Assembly (NCBI GenBank): GCA_947628325.1
Contig: CANQZL010000012.1
Span: 1-15,348 of the forward strand
DNA length: 15,348 nucleotides
Origin: an uncultured Bacilli bacterium
GTDB taxonomy: Bacteria > Bacillota_I > Bacilli_A > RF39 > UBA660
Direction: 5' to 3'
Numbering within the stretch: position 1 is the stretch's first letter; every line of letters starts with the position of its first letter. A program made the position numbers and the translations under genes. Under the pieces are notes generated by a model, which did not search any database, was not told where the DNA came from, and saw only the letters and a program-made list of their open reading frames with translations. Below are positions 1-7,801 of this stretch, piece by piece.

Positions 1-724
1 AATATTCTTTAGCAATAATTAATAATAATTGATCTGGATGAAGAAGACATGTTTGTAAAACAATTATATTGTCTTCTTTTTTTATGACTTCTCCAGTATC
101 AAATAAAGCATTTGAACGCATTGCTTCTACATGATTTAAAAATTTTTCATCTTGAGCTAAAACTAACATATGCTCATCACTATCTTTACTAACTATACTA
201 ACAGTAAAAATTTTATATTTATGTATTTTATTATCTGTTTTTAAAAAGACATCGGGATTATTTTTAAAAAAATCTTCTTGTCTATATTTTTCTAACTTGC
301 TAAAAGGAAATTTATCTAAATCTTTATCAGAATTATGTCCATATATATTTATTTGTTTAGCGTTATCAACATCTGATATTCGATAATCCATAAATGCTGC
401 CCCTTTAATAGTCTTTTGCCCTTGTATATCATGATTTAAATAATATTTATTATCCGTACCCTTTACTATAGGTTCAACTAAATTAATTGCTGGAACTTCA
501 AGTTCAGCTATAATATCATTATTTTGATAAAGTTCTCTTAATCCGGGAAGACGATTTTCATAAATATCTTCATTTGTATTCTCTTCATATTTATTATTTG
601 TAACATCAGTTTTCTTTTCTTCTTCAATATTATTATGAAAAGAATTTTTAATAAAAAAAGTTCCTCCTAATAAAATAATTATAAGAATAATGATTAATGA
701 ATAAAGAAGCTTTTTTCTCTTCAT
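1..724 (-). CDS. srtB: Class B sortase, membrane-anchored (3' end outside window)
   Basis: Cysteine transpeptidase that would cut secreted proteins at a C-terminal sorting motif and join them to peptidoglycan outside the membrane. The 241 visible residues start at an ATG with GGTGAG just upstream. Residues 6-26 are a single membrane anchor, followed by a polar linker to about residue 57. The sortase domain opens with 'LPGLRELYQNNDIIAELEVP', a typical class B beginning, followed by the conserved Y-Y-L-N-H-D around 94-99. Catalytic His130 lies in 'IYGHN' and Cys226 in 'LQTC'. In characterised SrtB enzymes an essential Arg follows about ten residues after the Cys, just before the last strand. 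Here that stretch reads 'HPDQLLLIIAKEY' with no Arg. Only the last few codons are lost at the window edge. It is divergent from the gene for a protein with an APNTG sorting signal, its likely substrate. Family assignment is firm; full activity is uncertain. Confidence 0.9.
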   Translation of the reverse strand, partial: MKRKKLLYSLIIILIIILLGGTFFIKNSFHNNIEEEKKTDVTNNKYEENTNEDIYENRLPGLRELYQNNDIIAELEVPAINLVEPIVKGTDNKYYLNHDIQGQKTIKGAAFMDYRISDVDNAKQINIYGHNSDKDLDKFPFSKLEKYRQEDFFKNNPDVFLKTDNKIHKYKIFTVSIVSKDSDEHMLVLAQDEKFLNHVEAMRSNALFDTGEVIKKEDNIIVLQTCLLHPDQLLLIIAKEY

Positions 725-741
725 ATTTCTCACCAAATAAT

Positions 742-770
742 AGTATAACAAAGATATTTTTTTAAGTCTA
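742..770 (-). promoter_or_regulatory. Promoter for the sortase gene
   Basis: Read on the minus strand, there is a TATACT -10 (742-747) preceded by TG in the extended -10 position. After a 17-base spacer comes TAGACT (765-770), a four-of-six match to the -35 consensus. The predicted start near 735 leaves a very short leader of about ten bases before the ATG, barely room for the GGTGAG site at 729-734. Confidence 0.5.
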
Positions 771-798
771 GGAAACTAATTTTTATTACTTAAAATGA

Positions 799-827
799 TT
801 GAAAGTATATTATATCTGTGTTAAAAT
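799..827 (+). promoter_or_regulatory. Promoter for the giant surface protein gene
   Basis: TTGAAA (799-804), a 17-base spacer, then TAAAAT (822-827) with an extended TGT directly before it. The predicted start is near 834, giving a leader of about 37 bases with GGAGG at 862-866, five bases before the ATG at 871. It lies back to back with the sortase promoter, so one intergenic region could co-regulate both genes. Confidence 0.65.
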
Positions 828-870
828 AGCAACATAAGTATGAGAGTACGTTTGCGAGTTTGGAGGATTT

Positions 871-3800
871 ATGAAAATGAAAAAAAACATGAAAAAAATT
901 GGGAGAATTGCCATCATATCTCTTTTTATGGTGGTTTTATTAGGCTTAATTTTTAAACCTAATCAAGAATCTGTAGAAGCAGAAGAAATAATAAAATATG
1001 TTGATCCTGGATCTGGAACTTTAAAACAAGCAGTTGAAAATGCTGAGCCAGGAACAATTTTAAAATTAAAAGCTGGTTCTTACAATGGACTTGCTAGTGA
1101 TAGTGATAAAACAATTACTATTAAAGAAGGAATAACTATTGAAGGTGTTGATGGTTATCCATCTAAGACAATTATTAATGTTCCTATAGTAGTTGAAACT
1201 AGTGAAAAAGTAATTATATCTAATTTTACAACATCACCTCAAGTAGTTGAACCTAACTTTGTTTTTATTAAAACAGTTGGTAAAGTTGATTTAGATATAA
1301 ATAATGTTTATATATATGGAATCCTAAGAGGGGATTCGAATGGAAGATTTCCACGTACAGAAGCTATGGCTTTAAATGTAACAGAAGGCCTTCTAAATGC
1401 TAGTGAATCTGAAAGATCAACTATAAATATAACAAATAGTAGTCTTACAAAACCTGGAACTCATTATGGAATTAGAGTAGCAGCTTCAAATACTACTTTA
1501 AATCTTAATAAAACTACTGTAGATAGTAGAATTTCTGTTATTTTTGAACATGGTGAAAACAATATCTTTAATTTAGAAAATAATTCTAGCATTACTGCAC
1601 CATCTTCATCTTATCAAGATAATGAAACTATTGTAATTAAAGAACAAAAAAATTTAGAAATTAATATTGATAATTCAACGATTACGGGAAATCCTCCTTA
1701 TGGTAATGGACCTACTAAAATGTTCTCATTTAGTGATGAAGGAGAAAAAAGTACAAATGTTAAAATTAATGTAAAAAATAATAGTAAATTAATTGATGAA
1801 GATAAAAAAAATAATTTAAGTAATAGTAGTATTATATTTAATTATCGCAAAGATAATAGTGAATCAGATAATAATGTTATAACAATCGATAATACATCTA
1901 AAGTTTATATACTTATACTTGAAGAAAAAAATATACCTGAAGAAATAATGGAAGTACCAATTAGTCGTGAATATAGTGTATTAGATAACTCAGCTGTTGT
2001 TAGTATTTTTGATTCAAAAGGTAATAGAGAAATAAAAATTTATGATAATGAAACACCTATTGCTGAATTAGAAAATATAAACCAAAAAGAAGGATATGTT
2101 TTCAAAGGATGGTTTAAAACTTTTGAAAATAATGAATATAGTAATGAATATGGAAAAGATGGTAACTATCCACCTGCCAAGAGTGGAGAAAACCTAGACT
2201 TATATCCAAAATTTGCTAAAAAATTAAAAATAACTATTGGTGAGGAAGAGTTTGCTATTGAAGAAGGTCAAACAATCAATGAAAGTTCTAATAGTGAAAC
2301 AATCAAAGAAGCTTTAAATAATATTAAAATTAAAGATGGACAAGATTTTAGAGGATTTATTATCTATAATTCTAATGGCTCTTTAGTTTTTGATGTTTCT
2401 AAAGAAGAAGAACTTCTAAACTTAAAGATGACTGAAGATTGCAAAATTGAAGCTACTCATCAAGTAAAAGTTACCGTTAATGGTCAAGATTTCTGGATAG
2501 AATCTGGAGAGACTTTAAATGATATTGAAGATAGAACTGTTTATGAAGAAGCTAAAAACTTAAATAGTAATGGTAGAGAATTCTCTCGCTTTGTTAATGA
2601 AGAAGGAAAGACTGTTACTGAAGAAGAAGGTATTCCAAGTAACGTAAAACTAACATCTAAATATTTCCAAAAAGTAACTATTGATGGTAAAGATTATAAT
2701 ATAGAAGAAGGATTAATTCTTAACTCTAGTGAAGAAATTAAAAACGCCCTTACTTCTATAAGTAAAGAAATAGAAGGAAGAACATTTGCAAAATTTGTTG
2801 ATGCTGAAAGTAGAGAAGAAATAAAAGTTAATGAATATGAAGTAAATAAAGATATTACAGTTAAAGCAATTTATACTATTACTGTAACATTTAAAGGTAA
2901 AGAAAATCCAAATAGAACATTTACAATAGTGGCTGATAATAATCTTAGAAGTTATGGAAACGATGATGAAATCATAGCAGCTTTAGATGATGTCGAAGCA
3001 AGTACCCCTAAAGGTCTTCATTTTGATGGATATGTTGTATCGACAGATAAGGATTCTTCTAATACAAAATTTGATACTGAAGATGATACTATAGAAAATT
3101 TGCAAGAAGCTATTCTTGATAAAAAACTTTCAAATGATACAACAATTTATGCTGAATATGTTGTTAAAATAACCATAGATAATGGTACATCATCTGATAC
3201 ATTTGAAATAGAATCAGGACAGACTTTAAATGATATTTTAAATGATGTTAAATATAAAGAAAGATATCAAGCAGTTAAATTAAATGGTAGAGAAGAAAAC
3301 AGATTCTATAAATTTGTTGATTCTGATAATAATGAAATAAAAGAAACTGATGAAATTACTAAATCTATGACTTTAACTCCTAAGTATTTAGTATTTGTTA
3401 CAATAGAAGATGAAAGAGACAAAGTTAAAGGAAAATTTAACTTAGAAGAAGGAGATTCAATTGACAATTTAATTGGCGAAGATGCTCAAAATAAATTGGC
3501 TATTTTAAGAAGTGATATTGATAGTGAAGAAGGTAAACCAGCTGAGGACTATCATTTTGATAAATTAGTATTAGCAGATAATTCAGAAATCCCTTCAAAA
3601 ATTACTGAAGACATTACCATTAAAGCTCTTTATCATTACGATGTAATTATTGTTGAAGATTATGATAATCCAACATATGATGATGTTATAGAAGTTCATG
3701 AAGGAGTAAAAGGATTTAAAGTATATAAAGGTGAGAATTTATTATCTAAAGAAGACGAAGCAAGAGCTGCTTTAGATAAATTAAAAGAATCAGTAAATAA

Positions 3801-6800
3801 AAAAGATACTAGAAAATTCTACTCATATTTAGAAGTAAATACAAATAGTGAATTTACAGAAGCTCAATTTGATGAATTATTAAATCATGTATTTAAAACT
3901 CATATTTATATTAGTGCTAAAGTAGCTTATAAAGTAAAAATAAATGATGTAGAGGATTATGTTGTAGAAGGAAAATCACTTAAAGATAGTGAAAAAGGTT
4001 TATTAGTTGCCGAATTAAATAAACTTAAATCTCAACCTGATAAAGAAGTAAATAAGATTATTATTAATGGTCGTGAATACTCAGCAAATGAAGTTGATGA
4101 AAATACAGTAATTAATGAATACACAGAAATTACAGCAACTTATAATGTTAAAGTATCAATTAGTGGTCATGAATTTATTTTACCAGAAAATGGTAAACTA
4201 GAAGATTTAACTGACAAAACAGAAGAAATCGATAATGCTCTTAATGAATTGAAAGAACAAATTAAAAATAATAATCATAATTTTAAAGAATTTATTGATA
4301 GTGATGGTAATCCATTTACTAAAGAAACTGTAGTAAGAAAAAACACAACAGTTATCGCAACATATAATATAAAAGTAACTATTGAAAGTGCAGCAGGTTC
4401 AAAAGAATTTGAAATAGATGCTGGACAAACTTTAGAACATGTTAAACAAGCAAACGAAACTGCCTTTGCTGAAGTACAAAAGAAAGAAAACAGAAAATTC
4501 TTACATTTTATTGTAGATGATTCTGATAAGACAATCCTTAATGCAGATGATAAGACATATAAATTTACTGGGAATACTACTTTAACATCTATATATGCTG
4601 TTACAGTAACTATTAATGATAAAGGCTATGATATTAAAGAAGGATCTACACTAGGAACTCCAGAAATAATTGAAGCCCTAAAAGCCTTTGAGACTGAAGA
4701 AAAACAACTAAAAGGTTATGTTTATGGAGAAGATAATAAAGCAATAACTATAAATGATACTGTAAATGATAATATTACAATAAAACCAGTTTATTCAGTA
4801 AAATTAACAATTAAATATGGCGAAGAAATATTAGGAGAATTTGAATTAGATGAAAATACCTCTATAAATGATTCTAATGAATCAAAACAAGCTATTAAAG
4901 ATGCTTTAGATGCTTTAAAAACTAAAGTTACAACAGCAGGCTATAATTTTAAAAAGTTTGTTGCTAACGATGAAGAATTTACTGAAAATACAAAATTAAC
5001 TAAAAATACTATAGTTAATGCTAACTATAATATTATGGTAACAATTAAAAACGGATCATTAACAAAGGAATTTGAACTTGAATCAAATCAAACTTTAAAT
5101 GACATTCCTGAAAATAAGCAGACAGATTATCAAGAAGTAATAACTAAAAACAATCGAAAATTTGCTGATAAATTCTACGATGAATCAAAAAATGTTATTA
5201 CTGAAAAAACTTCACTAGTTAAAAATATCACCTTAACACCAATCTTTAATGTTACAGTAACTATTGATGGTAAAGGATATGATATTGAAGAAGGAACTAC
5301 ATTAGGAACTCCAGAAATAGTTGAAGCTTTAAAAGTATTTGAAAGTACAGAGAAAAAACTTAATGGATATGTTTATGGTGAAAGTAAAACACCAATAAAA
5401 ATAACTGATACTGTTAATGACAATATAACAATAAGTCCAGTATATGTAGTTATATTAACTATCAAAGCTGATGAAGAAGTATTAGGAGAATTTGAATTAG
5501 ATGAAAACACATCTGCAAATGAAAATCCTGCTAAGAAACAAGAAATAGAAAATGCTTTAAATACTTTAAAAAATCAAGTAATATCTAATGGTTATAACTT
5601 TAAAGGTTATATTGATAATAATGGCAATACTTTTACATTAGATACAAAAATTACTAAAAATATAGTGGTTGGTGCAATACATAATATAAAAGTAACTATT
5701 GAAGGTGCAACAGGTTCAAAAGAATTTGAAATAGAAGCAGGACAAACTTTGGAAGATGTTAAAAATACAAACCAAGATGACTTTGCTGAAGTACAAAAGA
5801 AGGATAATAGAAAATTCTTATATTTCATAGTTTCTGATTCTAATAATACAAAACTTAATGCAGATGATAAGACATATAAATTTGCTAAAAATACTTCTTT
5901 AACATCAGTATATGCTGTTACAGTAACTATTGATGGTAAAGGTTATGATATTAAAGAAGGTGGAAAACTTTCTAGTTATCCACAAGTAATAGAAGCCTTA
6001 AAGAAATTAGAAAAAACAGAACAAAGACTTGTTGAATACCTTGATGGTAATGGAAATATTATTGCTACTGTAGAAGAAGTAAATAATAAAACTGATAAAG
6101 GTATTAATGATAATTTAACAATTAAACCTAAATATGTAATTGATGTTGAAATAGTAGGAGATACAACATATAAAGAAACTGTAGAAGTAGGTACTCTATT
6201 AAGTGAAATTAAATATCCTAAACCAGAATCTTTTGCTGGATATGTTGATTATAATACTAATGCTCCTGTTGAAGAAACAACAGCACTTACTAAACATACT
6301 AAGTTAAAAGTAATTTATAGAGTTAAAGTAAGTATTAATGAAAATATTTACTACTTAAACTCATTCCAAACATTTGGAGAATTACAAGGAGCTGAAGAAG
6401 ACTTAGAATCCTTAAAAGAAGTTCCTGAAGGAAAAAGTTCATTTAATAAATTTATTTATATTAATGCAAATAATGAAGAAATTACTTTAAATAAAGATAC
6501 TATTATTTCTTCAGATATAACTGTATTACCAAAATTTAATGTAGAAATTACAGTTGTATATAAAAACTCTAATGATGAACTTGAAGATATTATTAAATTT
6601 GAATTAGAAGATGGCAAAGCAATAGGAAGCTTACCTAAAGAAGAATTAGATAAGTTAAATGAAAAACTAAATGAAAAAGCATCTCAGTTAGAAGAAGAAG
6701 GTAAACTTAATTATAAATTCTCTAAATTTATAACTAATGAAGGACAAGATATAGATATTAAAGCAACATCTTTCACTTTAAATACAACAATTGAAGCAGT

Positions 6801-7020
6801 ATTTGAAGAAAAAGAAGAATCTAATCCTGTAACTCCAGAAAAACCAGAAGATAATACCGGATCAGAATCTTATCCAGAAAAAGAACCTGCTCCAAATACT
6901 GGGGTATTTACTACATCATCTAATAATGATGAAACAACAAAAACAAATATTACTTTGTTAACTCTAATTGGTAGCATACTTCTTAGTATCAAAAAAATAT
7001 TCTTAAGAAGAAAAGCTTAA
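871..7020 (+). CDS. Giant sortase-anchored surface protein: beta-helix head, repeat stalk, APNTG wall anchor
   Basis: A 2049-residue secreted protein, most likely a surface adhesin. Residues 1-37 are a signal peptide: a Lys-rich start, a hydrophobic core at about 13-28, then 'SVEAEE' as probable cleavage region. Residues about 42-370 contain short repeating beta strands with Asn/Thr/Ser ladders, opening with 'DPGSGTLKQAVENAEPGT', as in pectate-lyase-like adhesive domains. No pectate lyase catalytic site is evident. Residues about 400-450 ('KEGYVFKGWFKTF') resemble an InlB/Flg_new repeat. Residues 451-1980 are about 20 diverged repeats of 61-97 residues. A Pro/Glu linker follows, then APNTG (2007-2011), a hydrophobic stretch (about 2027-2040) and a basic tail ending RRKA. 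I see only one Cys in the whole protein. Three ATGs lie close together (871, 877, 889); 871 fits best with GGAGG. A strong terminator follows. The stalk would project the head beyond the wall; the ligand is unknown. The adjacent divergent sortase supports wall anchoring. Confidence 0.9.
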   Translation: MKMKKNMKKIGRIAIISLFMVVLLGLIFKPNQESVEAEEIIKYVDPGSGTLKQAVENAEPGTILKLKAGSYNGLASDSDKTITIKEGITIEGVDGYPSKTIINVPIVVETSEKVIISNFTTSPQVVEPNFVFIKTVGKVDLDINNVYIYGILRGDSNGRFPRTEAMALNVTEGLLNASESERSTINITNSSLTKPGTHYGIRVAASNTTLNLNKTTVDSRISVIFEHGENNIFNLENNSSITAPSSSYQDNETIVIKEQKNLEINIDNSTITGNPPYGNGPTKMFSFSDEGEKSTNVKINVKNNSKLIDEDKKNNLSNSSIIFNYRKDNSESDNNVITIDNTSKVYILILEEKNIPEEIMEVPISREYSVLDNSAVVSIFDSKGNREIKIYDNETPIAELENINQKEGYVFKGWFKTFENNEYSNEYGKDGNYPPAKSGENLDLYPKFAKKLKITIGEEEFAIEEGQTINESSNSETIKEALNNIKIKDGQDFRGFIIYNSNGSLVFDVSKEEELLNLKMTEDCKIEATHQVKVTVNGQDFWIESGETLNDIEDRTVYEEAKNLNSNGREFSRFVNEEGKTVTEEEGIPSNVKLTSKYFQKVTIDGKDYNIEEGLILNSSEEIKNALTSISKEIEGRTFAKFVDAESREEIKVNEYEVNKDITVKAIYTITVTFKGKENPNRTFTIVADNNLRSYGNDDEIIAALDDVEASTPKGLHFDGYVVSTDKDSSNTKFDTEDDTIENLQEAILDKKLSNDTTIYAEYVVKITIDNGTSSDTFEIESGQTLNDILNDVKYKERYQAVKLNGREENRFYKFVDSDNNEIKETDEITKSMTLTPKYLVFVTIEDERDKVKGKFNLEEGDSIDNLIGEDAQNKLAILRSDIDSEEGKPAEDYHFDKLVLADNSEIPSKITEDITIKALYHYDVIIVEDYDNPTYDDVIEVHEGVKGFKVYKGENLLSKEDEARAALDKLKESVNKKDTRKFYSYLEVNTNSEFTEAQFDELLNHVFKTHIYISAKVAYKVKINDVEDYVVEGKSLKDSEKGLLVAELNKLKSQPDKEVNKIIINGREYSANEVDENTVINEYTEITATYNVKVSISGHEFILPENGKLEDLTDKTEEIDNALNELKEQIKNNNHNFKEFIDSDGNPFTKETVVRKNTTVIATYNIKVTIESAAGSKEFEIDAGQTLEHVKQANETAFAEVQKKENRKFLHFIVDDSDKTILNADDKTYKFTGNTTLTSIYAVTVTINDKGYDIKEGSTLGTPEIIEALKAFETEEKQLKGYVYGEDNKAITINDTVNDNITIKPVYSVKLTIKYGEEILGEFELDENTSINDSNESKQAIKDALDALKTKVTTAGYNFKKFVANDEEFTENTKLTKNTIVNANYNIMVTIKNGSLTKEFELESNQTLNDIPENKQTDYQEVITKNNRKFADKFYDESKNVITEKTSLVKNITLTPIFNVTVTIDGKGYDIEEGTTLGTPEIVEALKVFESTEKKLNGYVYGESKTPIKITDTVNDNITISPVYVVILTIKADEEVLGEFELDENTSANENPAKKQEIENALNTLKNQVISNGYNFKGYIDNNGNTFTLDTKITKNIVVGAIHNIKVTIEGATGSKEFEIEAGQTLEDVKNTNQDDFAEVQKKDNRKFLYFIVSDSNNTKLNADDKTYKFAKNTSLTSVYAVTVTIDGKGYDIKEGGKLSSYPQVIEALKKLEKTEQRLVEYLDGNGNIIATVEEVNNKTDKGINDNLTIKPKYVIDVEIVGDTTYKETVEVGTLLSEIKYPKPESFAGYVDYNTNAPVEETTALTKHTKLKVIYRVKVSINENIYYLNSFQTFGELQGAEEDLESLKEVPEGKSSFNKFIYINANNEEITLNKDTIISSDITVLPKFNVEITVVYKNSNDELEDIIKFELEDGKAIGSLPKEELDKLNEKLNEKASQLEEEGKLNYKFSKFITNEGQDIDIKATSFTLNTTIEAVFEEKEESNPVTPEKPEDNTGSESYPEKEPAPNTGVFTTSSNNDETTKTNITLLTLIGSILLSIKKIFLRRKA
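4147..4797 (+). repeat. Super-repeat copy 1 (three units, C-A-B order)
   Basis: Three consecutive stalk units starting at 4147 (C type), 4369 (A type, 'GSKEFEIDAGQTLE') and 4600 (B type, 'KGYDIKEGSTLGTPEI'). The same order recurs 651 bases later, so this is one 217-residue super-repeat. Confidence 0.8.
4798..5448 (+). repeat. Super-repeat copy 2 (three units, C-A-B order)
   Basis: Units start at 4798 (C, 'LGEFELDENTS'), 5032 (A, 'KEFELESNQTLNDI') and 5251 (B, 'KGYDIEEGTTLGTPEI'). The C unit shares an identical 26-base stretch with copy 3 (4831-4856 and 5482-5507, offset 651). The B unit is nearly identical to that of copy 1 over its first 22 codons. Confidence 0.8.
5449..6138 (+). repeat. 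Super-repeat copy 3 (three units, C-A-B order)
   Basis: Units start at 5449 (C), 5686 (A, 'GSKEFEIEAGQTLE') and 5917 (B, 'KGYDIKEGGKL'). Its A unit is closest to that of copy 1, not copy 2, including an identical 'LNADDKTYKF' segment. The last B unit has a longer second half, making this copy about 690 bases. Confidence 0.75.
6889..7017 (+). other. C-terminal cell-wall sorting signal (APNTG, membrane segment, basic tail)
   Basis: Encodes residues 2007-2049. An APNTG motif stands in the place of LPXTG. About 15 polar residues follow, including 'TTSSNNDETTKTN', then a short hydrophobic segment 'ITLLTLIGSILLSI', a KK, 'IFL' and RRKA. The polar spacer between motif and hydrophobic part is longer than in standard LPXTG signals, where the hydrophobic stretch begins within a few residues. 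Confidence 0.8.
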
Positions 7021-7025
7021 ATATC

Positions 7026-7062
7026 AAAAAATGACTACTTTATGAAATTGTAGTCATTTTTT
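7026..7062 (+). terminator. Rho-independent terminator after the surface protein gene
   Basis: A perfect inverted repeat with 13-bp arms (7026-7038 and 7050-7062) around an 11-base loop. The core is TGACTAC/GTAGTCA flanked by A and T runs, so the descending arm ends in six T residues. It begins five bases after the stop codon. The A/T-run symmetry means it could also work on the opposite strand. Confidence 0.9.
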
Positions 7063-7170
7063 AGCTTGATAAATAGTTAATACTAAAAATGTAAAATTTA
7101 TAATTATCATTGATGATTTACAAACAAAATGTAAAAATTAGCAACAAAAAAAACTAAATTAATAATAGTA

Positions 7171-7179
7171 TGTTAAAAT
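7171..7179 (+). promoter_or_regulatory. Extended -10 promoter element before lemA
   Basis: TGTTAAAAT matches exactly the extended -10 of the surface protein gene (819-827). No convincing -35 hexamer lies 16-18 bases upstream, so this is a tentative promoter based on the extended -10 alone. AGGAGGAG at 7188-7195 then serves the ATG at 7199. Confidence 0.4.
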
Positions 7180-7198
7180 TTTAATATAGGAGGAGACT

Positions 7199-7765
7199 AT
7201 GAAAAAGAGTTTAGTTGTATTAATTGTAATAGTTGCTATATTAGCTATTATAGGAATTGGCATAGGAATGTCTTATAATGAAATAGTTACATTAAAGGAA
7301 GACATTAGTAATGAGTATTCTAATATAGATGTTCAATTAGAACGTCGAGCTGATTTAATACCTAATTTAGTAAATACTGTTAAGGGATATGTTGAACATG
7401 AAGAAAAAACTATTGAGATGATTACTAGTGCAAGAGAAAATTTACTTAAAGCAAATACGGTAGATGAAAAAGCTAAAGCAAATGAAGATTTAGACAATGC
7501 TCTTAATGCCTTAATGGTTGTTGTTGAAAATTATCCAGACTTAAAAGCTAATGAAAACTTCATCAATTTACAAGATGAATTAGCTGGTACAGAAAATAGA
7601 ATATCTACAGCACGTCGTGATTATAATGAAACTGTTAAATCTTATAATACTAAAATTCAAAAATTCCCAACTAATATAATTGCAAAAATATTTAATTTTG
7701 AGAAAGAAACATATTTTGAAGTAGAAGAAAGTAAAACAGAAAACCCAACAGTTGATTTCAGTTAA
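7199..7765 (+). CDS. lemA: LemA family membrane protein
   Basis: A 188-residue protein of normal LemA length. Residues 4-24 form one N-terminal membrane helix; the rest is mostly helical and, by family topology, expected outside the cytoplasm. Family signature segments are all present: 'DVQLERRADLIPNLVNTVKG' (44-63), 'HEEKTIEMITSARE' (67-80), 'VENYPDLKANENFINLQDEL' (109-128), 'TENRISTARRDYNETVKSYN' (131-150) and a closing 'KFPTNIIAKIF' (155-165). The molecular role of LemA proteins is not well defined; in bacteria they often sit beside TPM-domain proteins, as here. A strong AGGAGG site supports the start. The gene is 36 bases upstream of the TPM gene and is probably co-transcribed with it, with a hairpin between them. 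Confidence 0.93.
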   Translation: MKKSLVVLIVIVAILAIIGIGIGMSYNEIVTLKEDISNEYSNIDVQLERRADLIPNLVNTVKGYVEHEEKTIEMITSARENLLKANTVDEKAKANEDLDNALNALMVVVENYPDLKANENFINLQDELAGTENRISTARRDYNETVKSYNTKIQKFPTNIIAKIFNFEKETYFEVEESKTENPTVDFS

Positions 7766-7788
7766 GAAGATTTAATCTTCTTTTTCTT
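7764..7788 (+). terminator. Intercistronic terminator-like hairpin between lemA and the TPM gene
   Basis: AAGAAGA (7764-7770) pairs with TCTTCTT (7776-7782) around a five-base loop, followed by TTTCTT. The stem begins inside the lemA stop codon and ends a few bases before the next AGGAGG (7791-7796). The stem is short and A/T-rich, so partial termination that lowers expression of the second gene, or an mRNA-end stabiliser, is more likely than a full stop. Confidence 0.55.
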
Positions 7789-7801
7789 ATAGGAGGAAAA
7801 A

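Larger units (their letters stand above)
2221..6810 (+). repeat. Array of about 20 protein repeats forming the surface-protein stalk
   Basis: Residues 451-1980 of the surface protein. Each unit opens with a strand such as 'VTVTIDGKGYDIEEGTTL', then has a helical stretch of the type 'EALKxFE', then an aromatic-rich 'FxxFVDxxG'-like strand. It closes with 'T-x-N-x-T-I/V-x-x-x-Y' directly before the next unit. Unit starts that I placed precisely include 4147, 4369, 4600, 4798, 5032, 5251, 5449, 5686, 5917 and 6139. The layout resembles InlB B-repeat/Flg_new units, but the canonical Gly-Trp-Tyr is replaced by Phe/Tyr and a helix appears to be inserted. The family link is therefore an inference. 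Confidence 0.8.

Noticed and set aside
42..72. Sortase gene as a frameshifted pseudogene
   Set aside because: The frame is open to the window edge and the His and Cys motifs are intact; only the Arg position is unusual, which is reported as a finding instead.
5607..5828. Open frame of 73 codons on the minus strand inside the surface protein gene
   Set aside because: It lies opposite a clearly coding repeat region, has no ribosome binding site, and its composition is that expected of the complement of Lys/Asp/Asn codons.
2221..6810. CRISPR-like or tandem non-coding repeat
   Set aside because: The repeats are in frame, 61-97 codons long and protein-level; there are no short identical repeats with unique spacers.
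7106..7117. Short inverted repeat ATCAT-TG-ATGAT upstream of lemA as an operator
   Set aside because: Arms of five A/T-rich bases are expected by chance in this sequence, and it lies over 50 bases upstream of the candidate -10.
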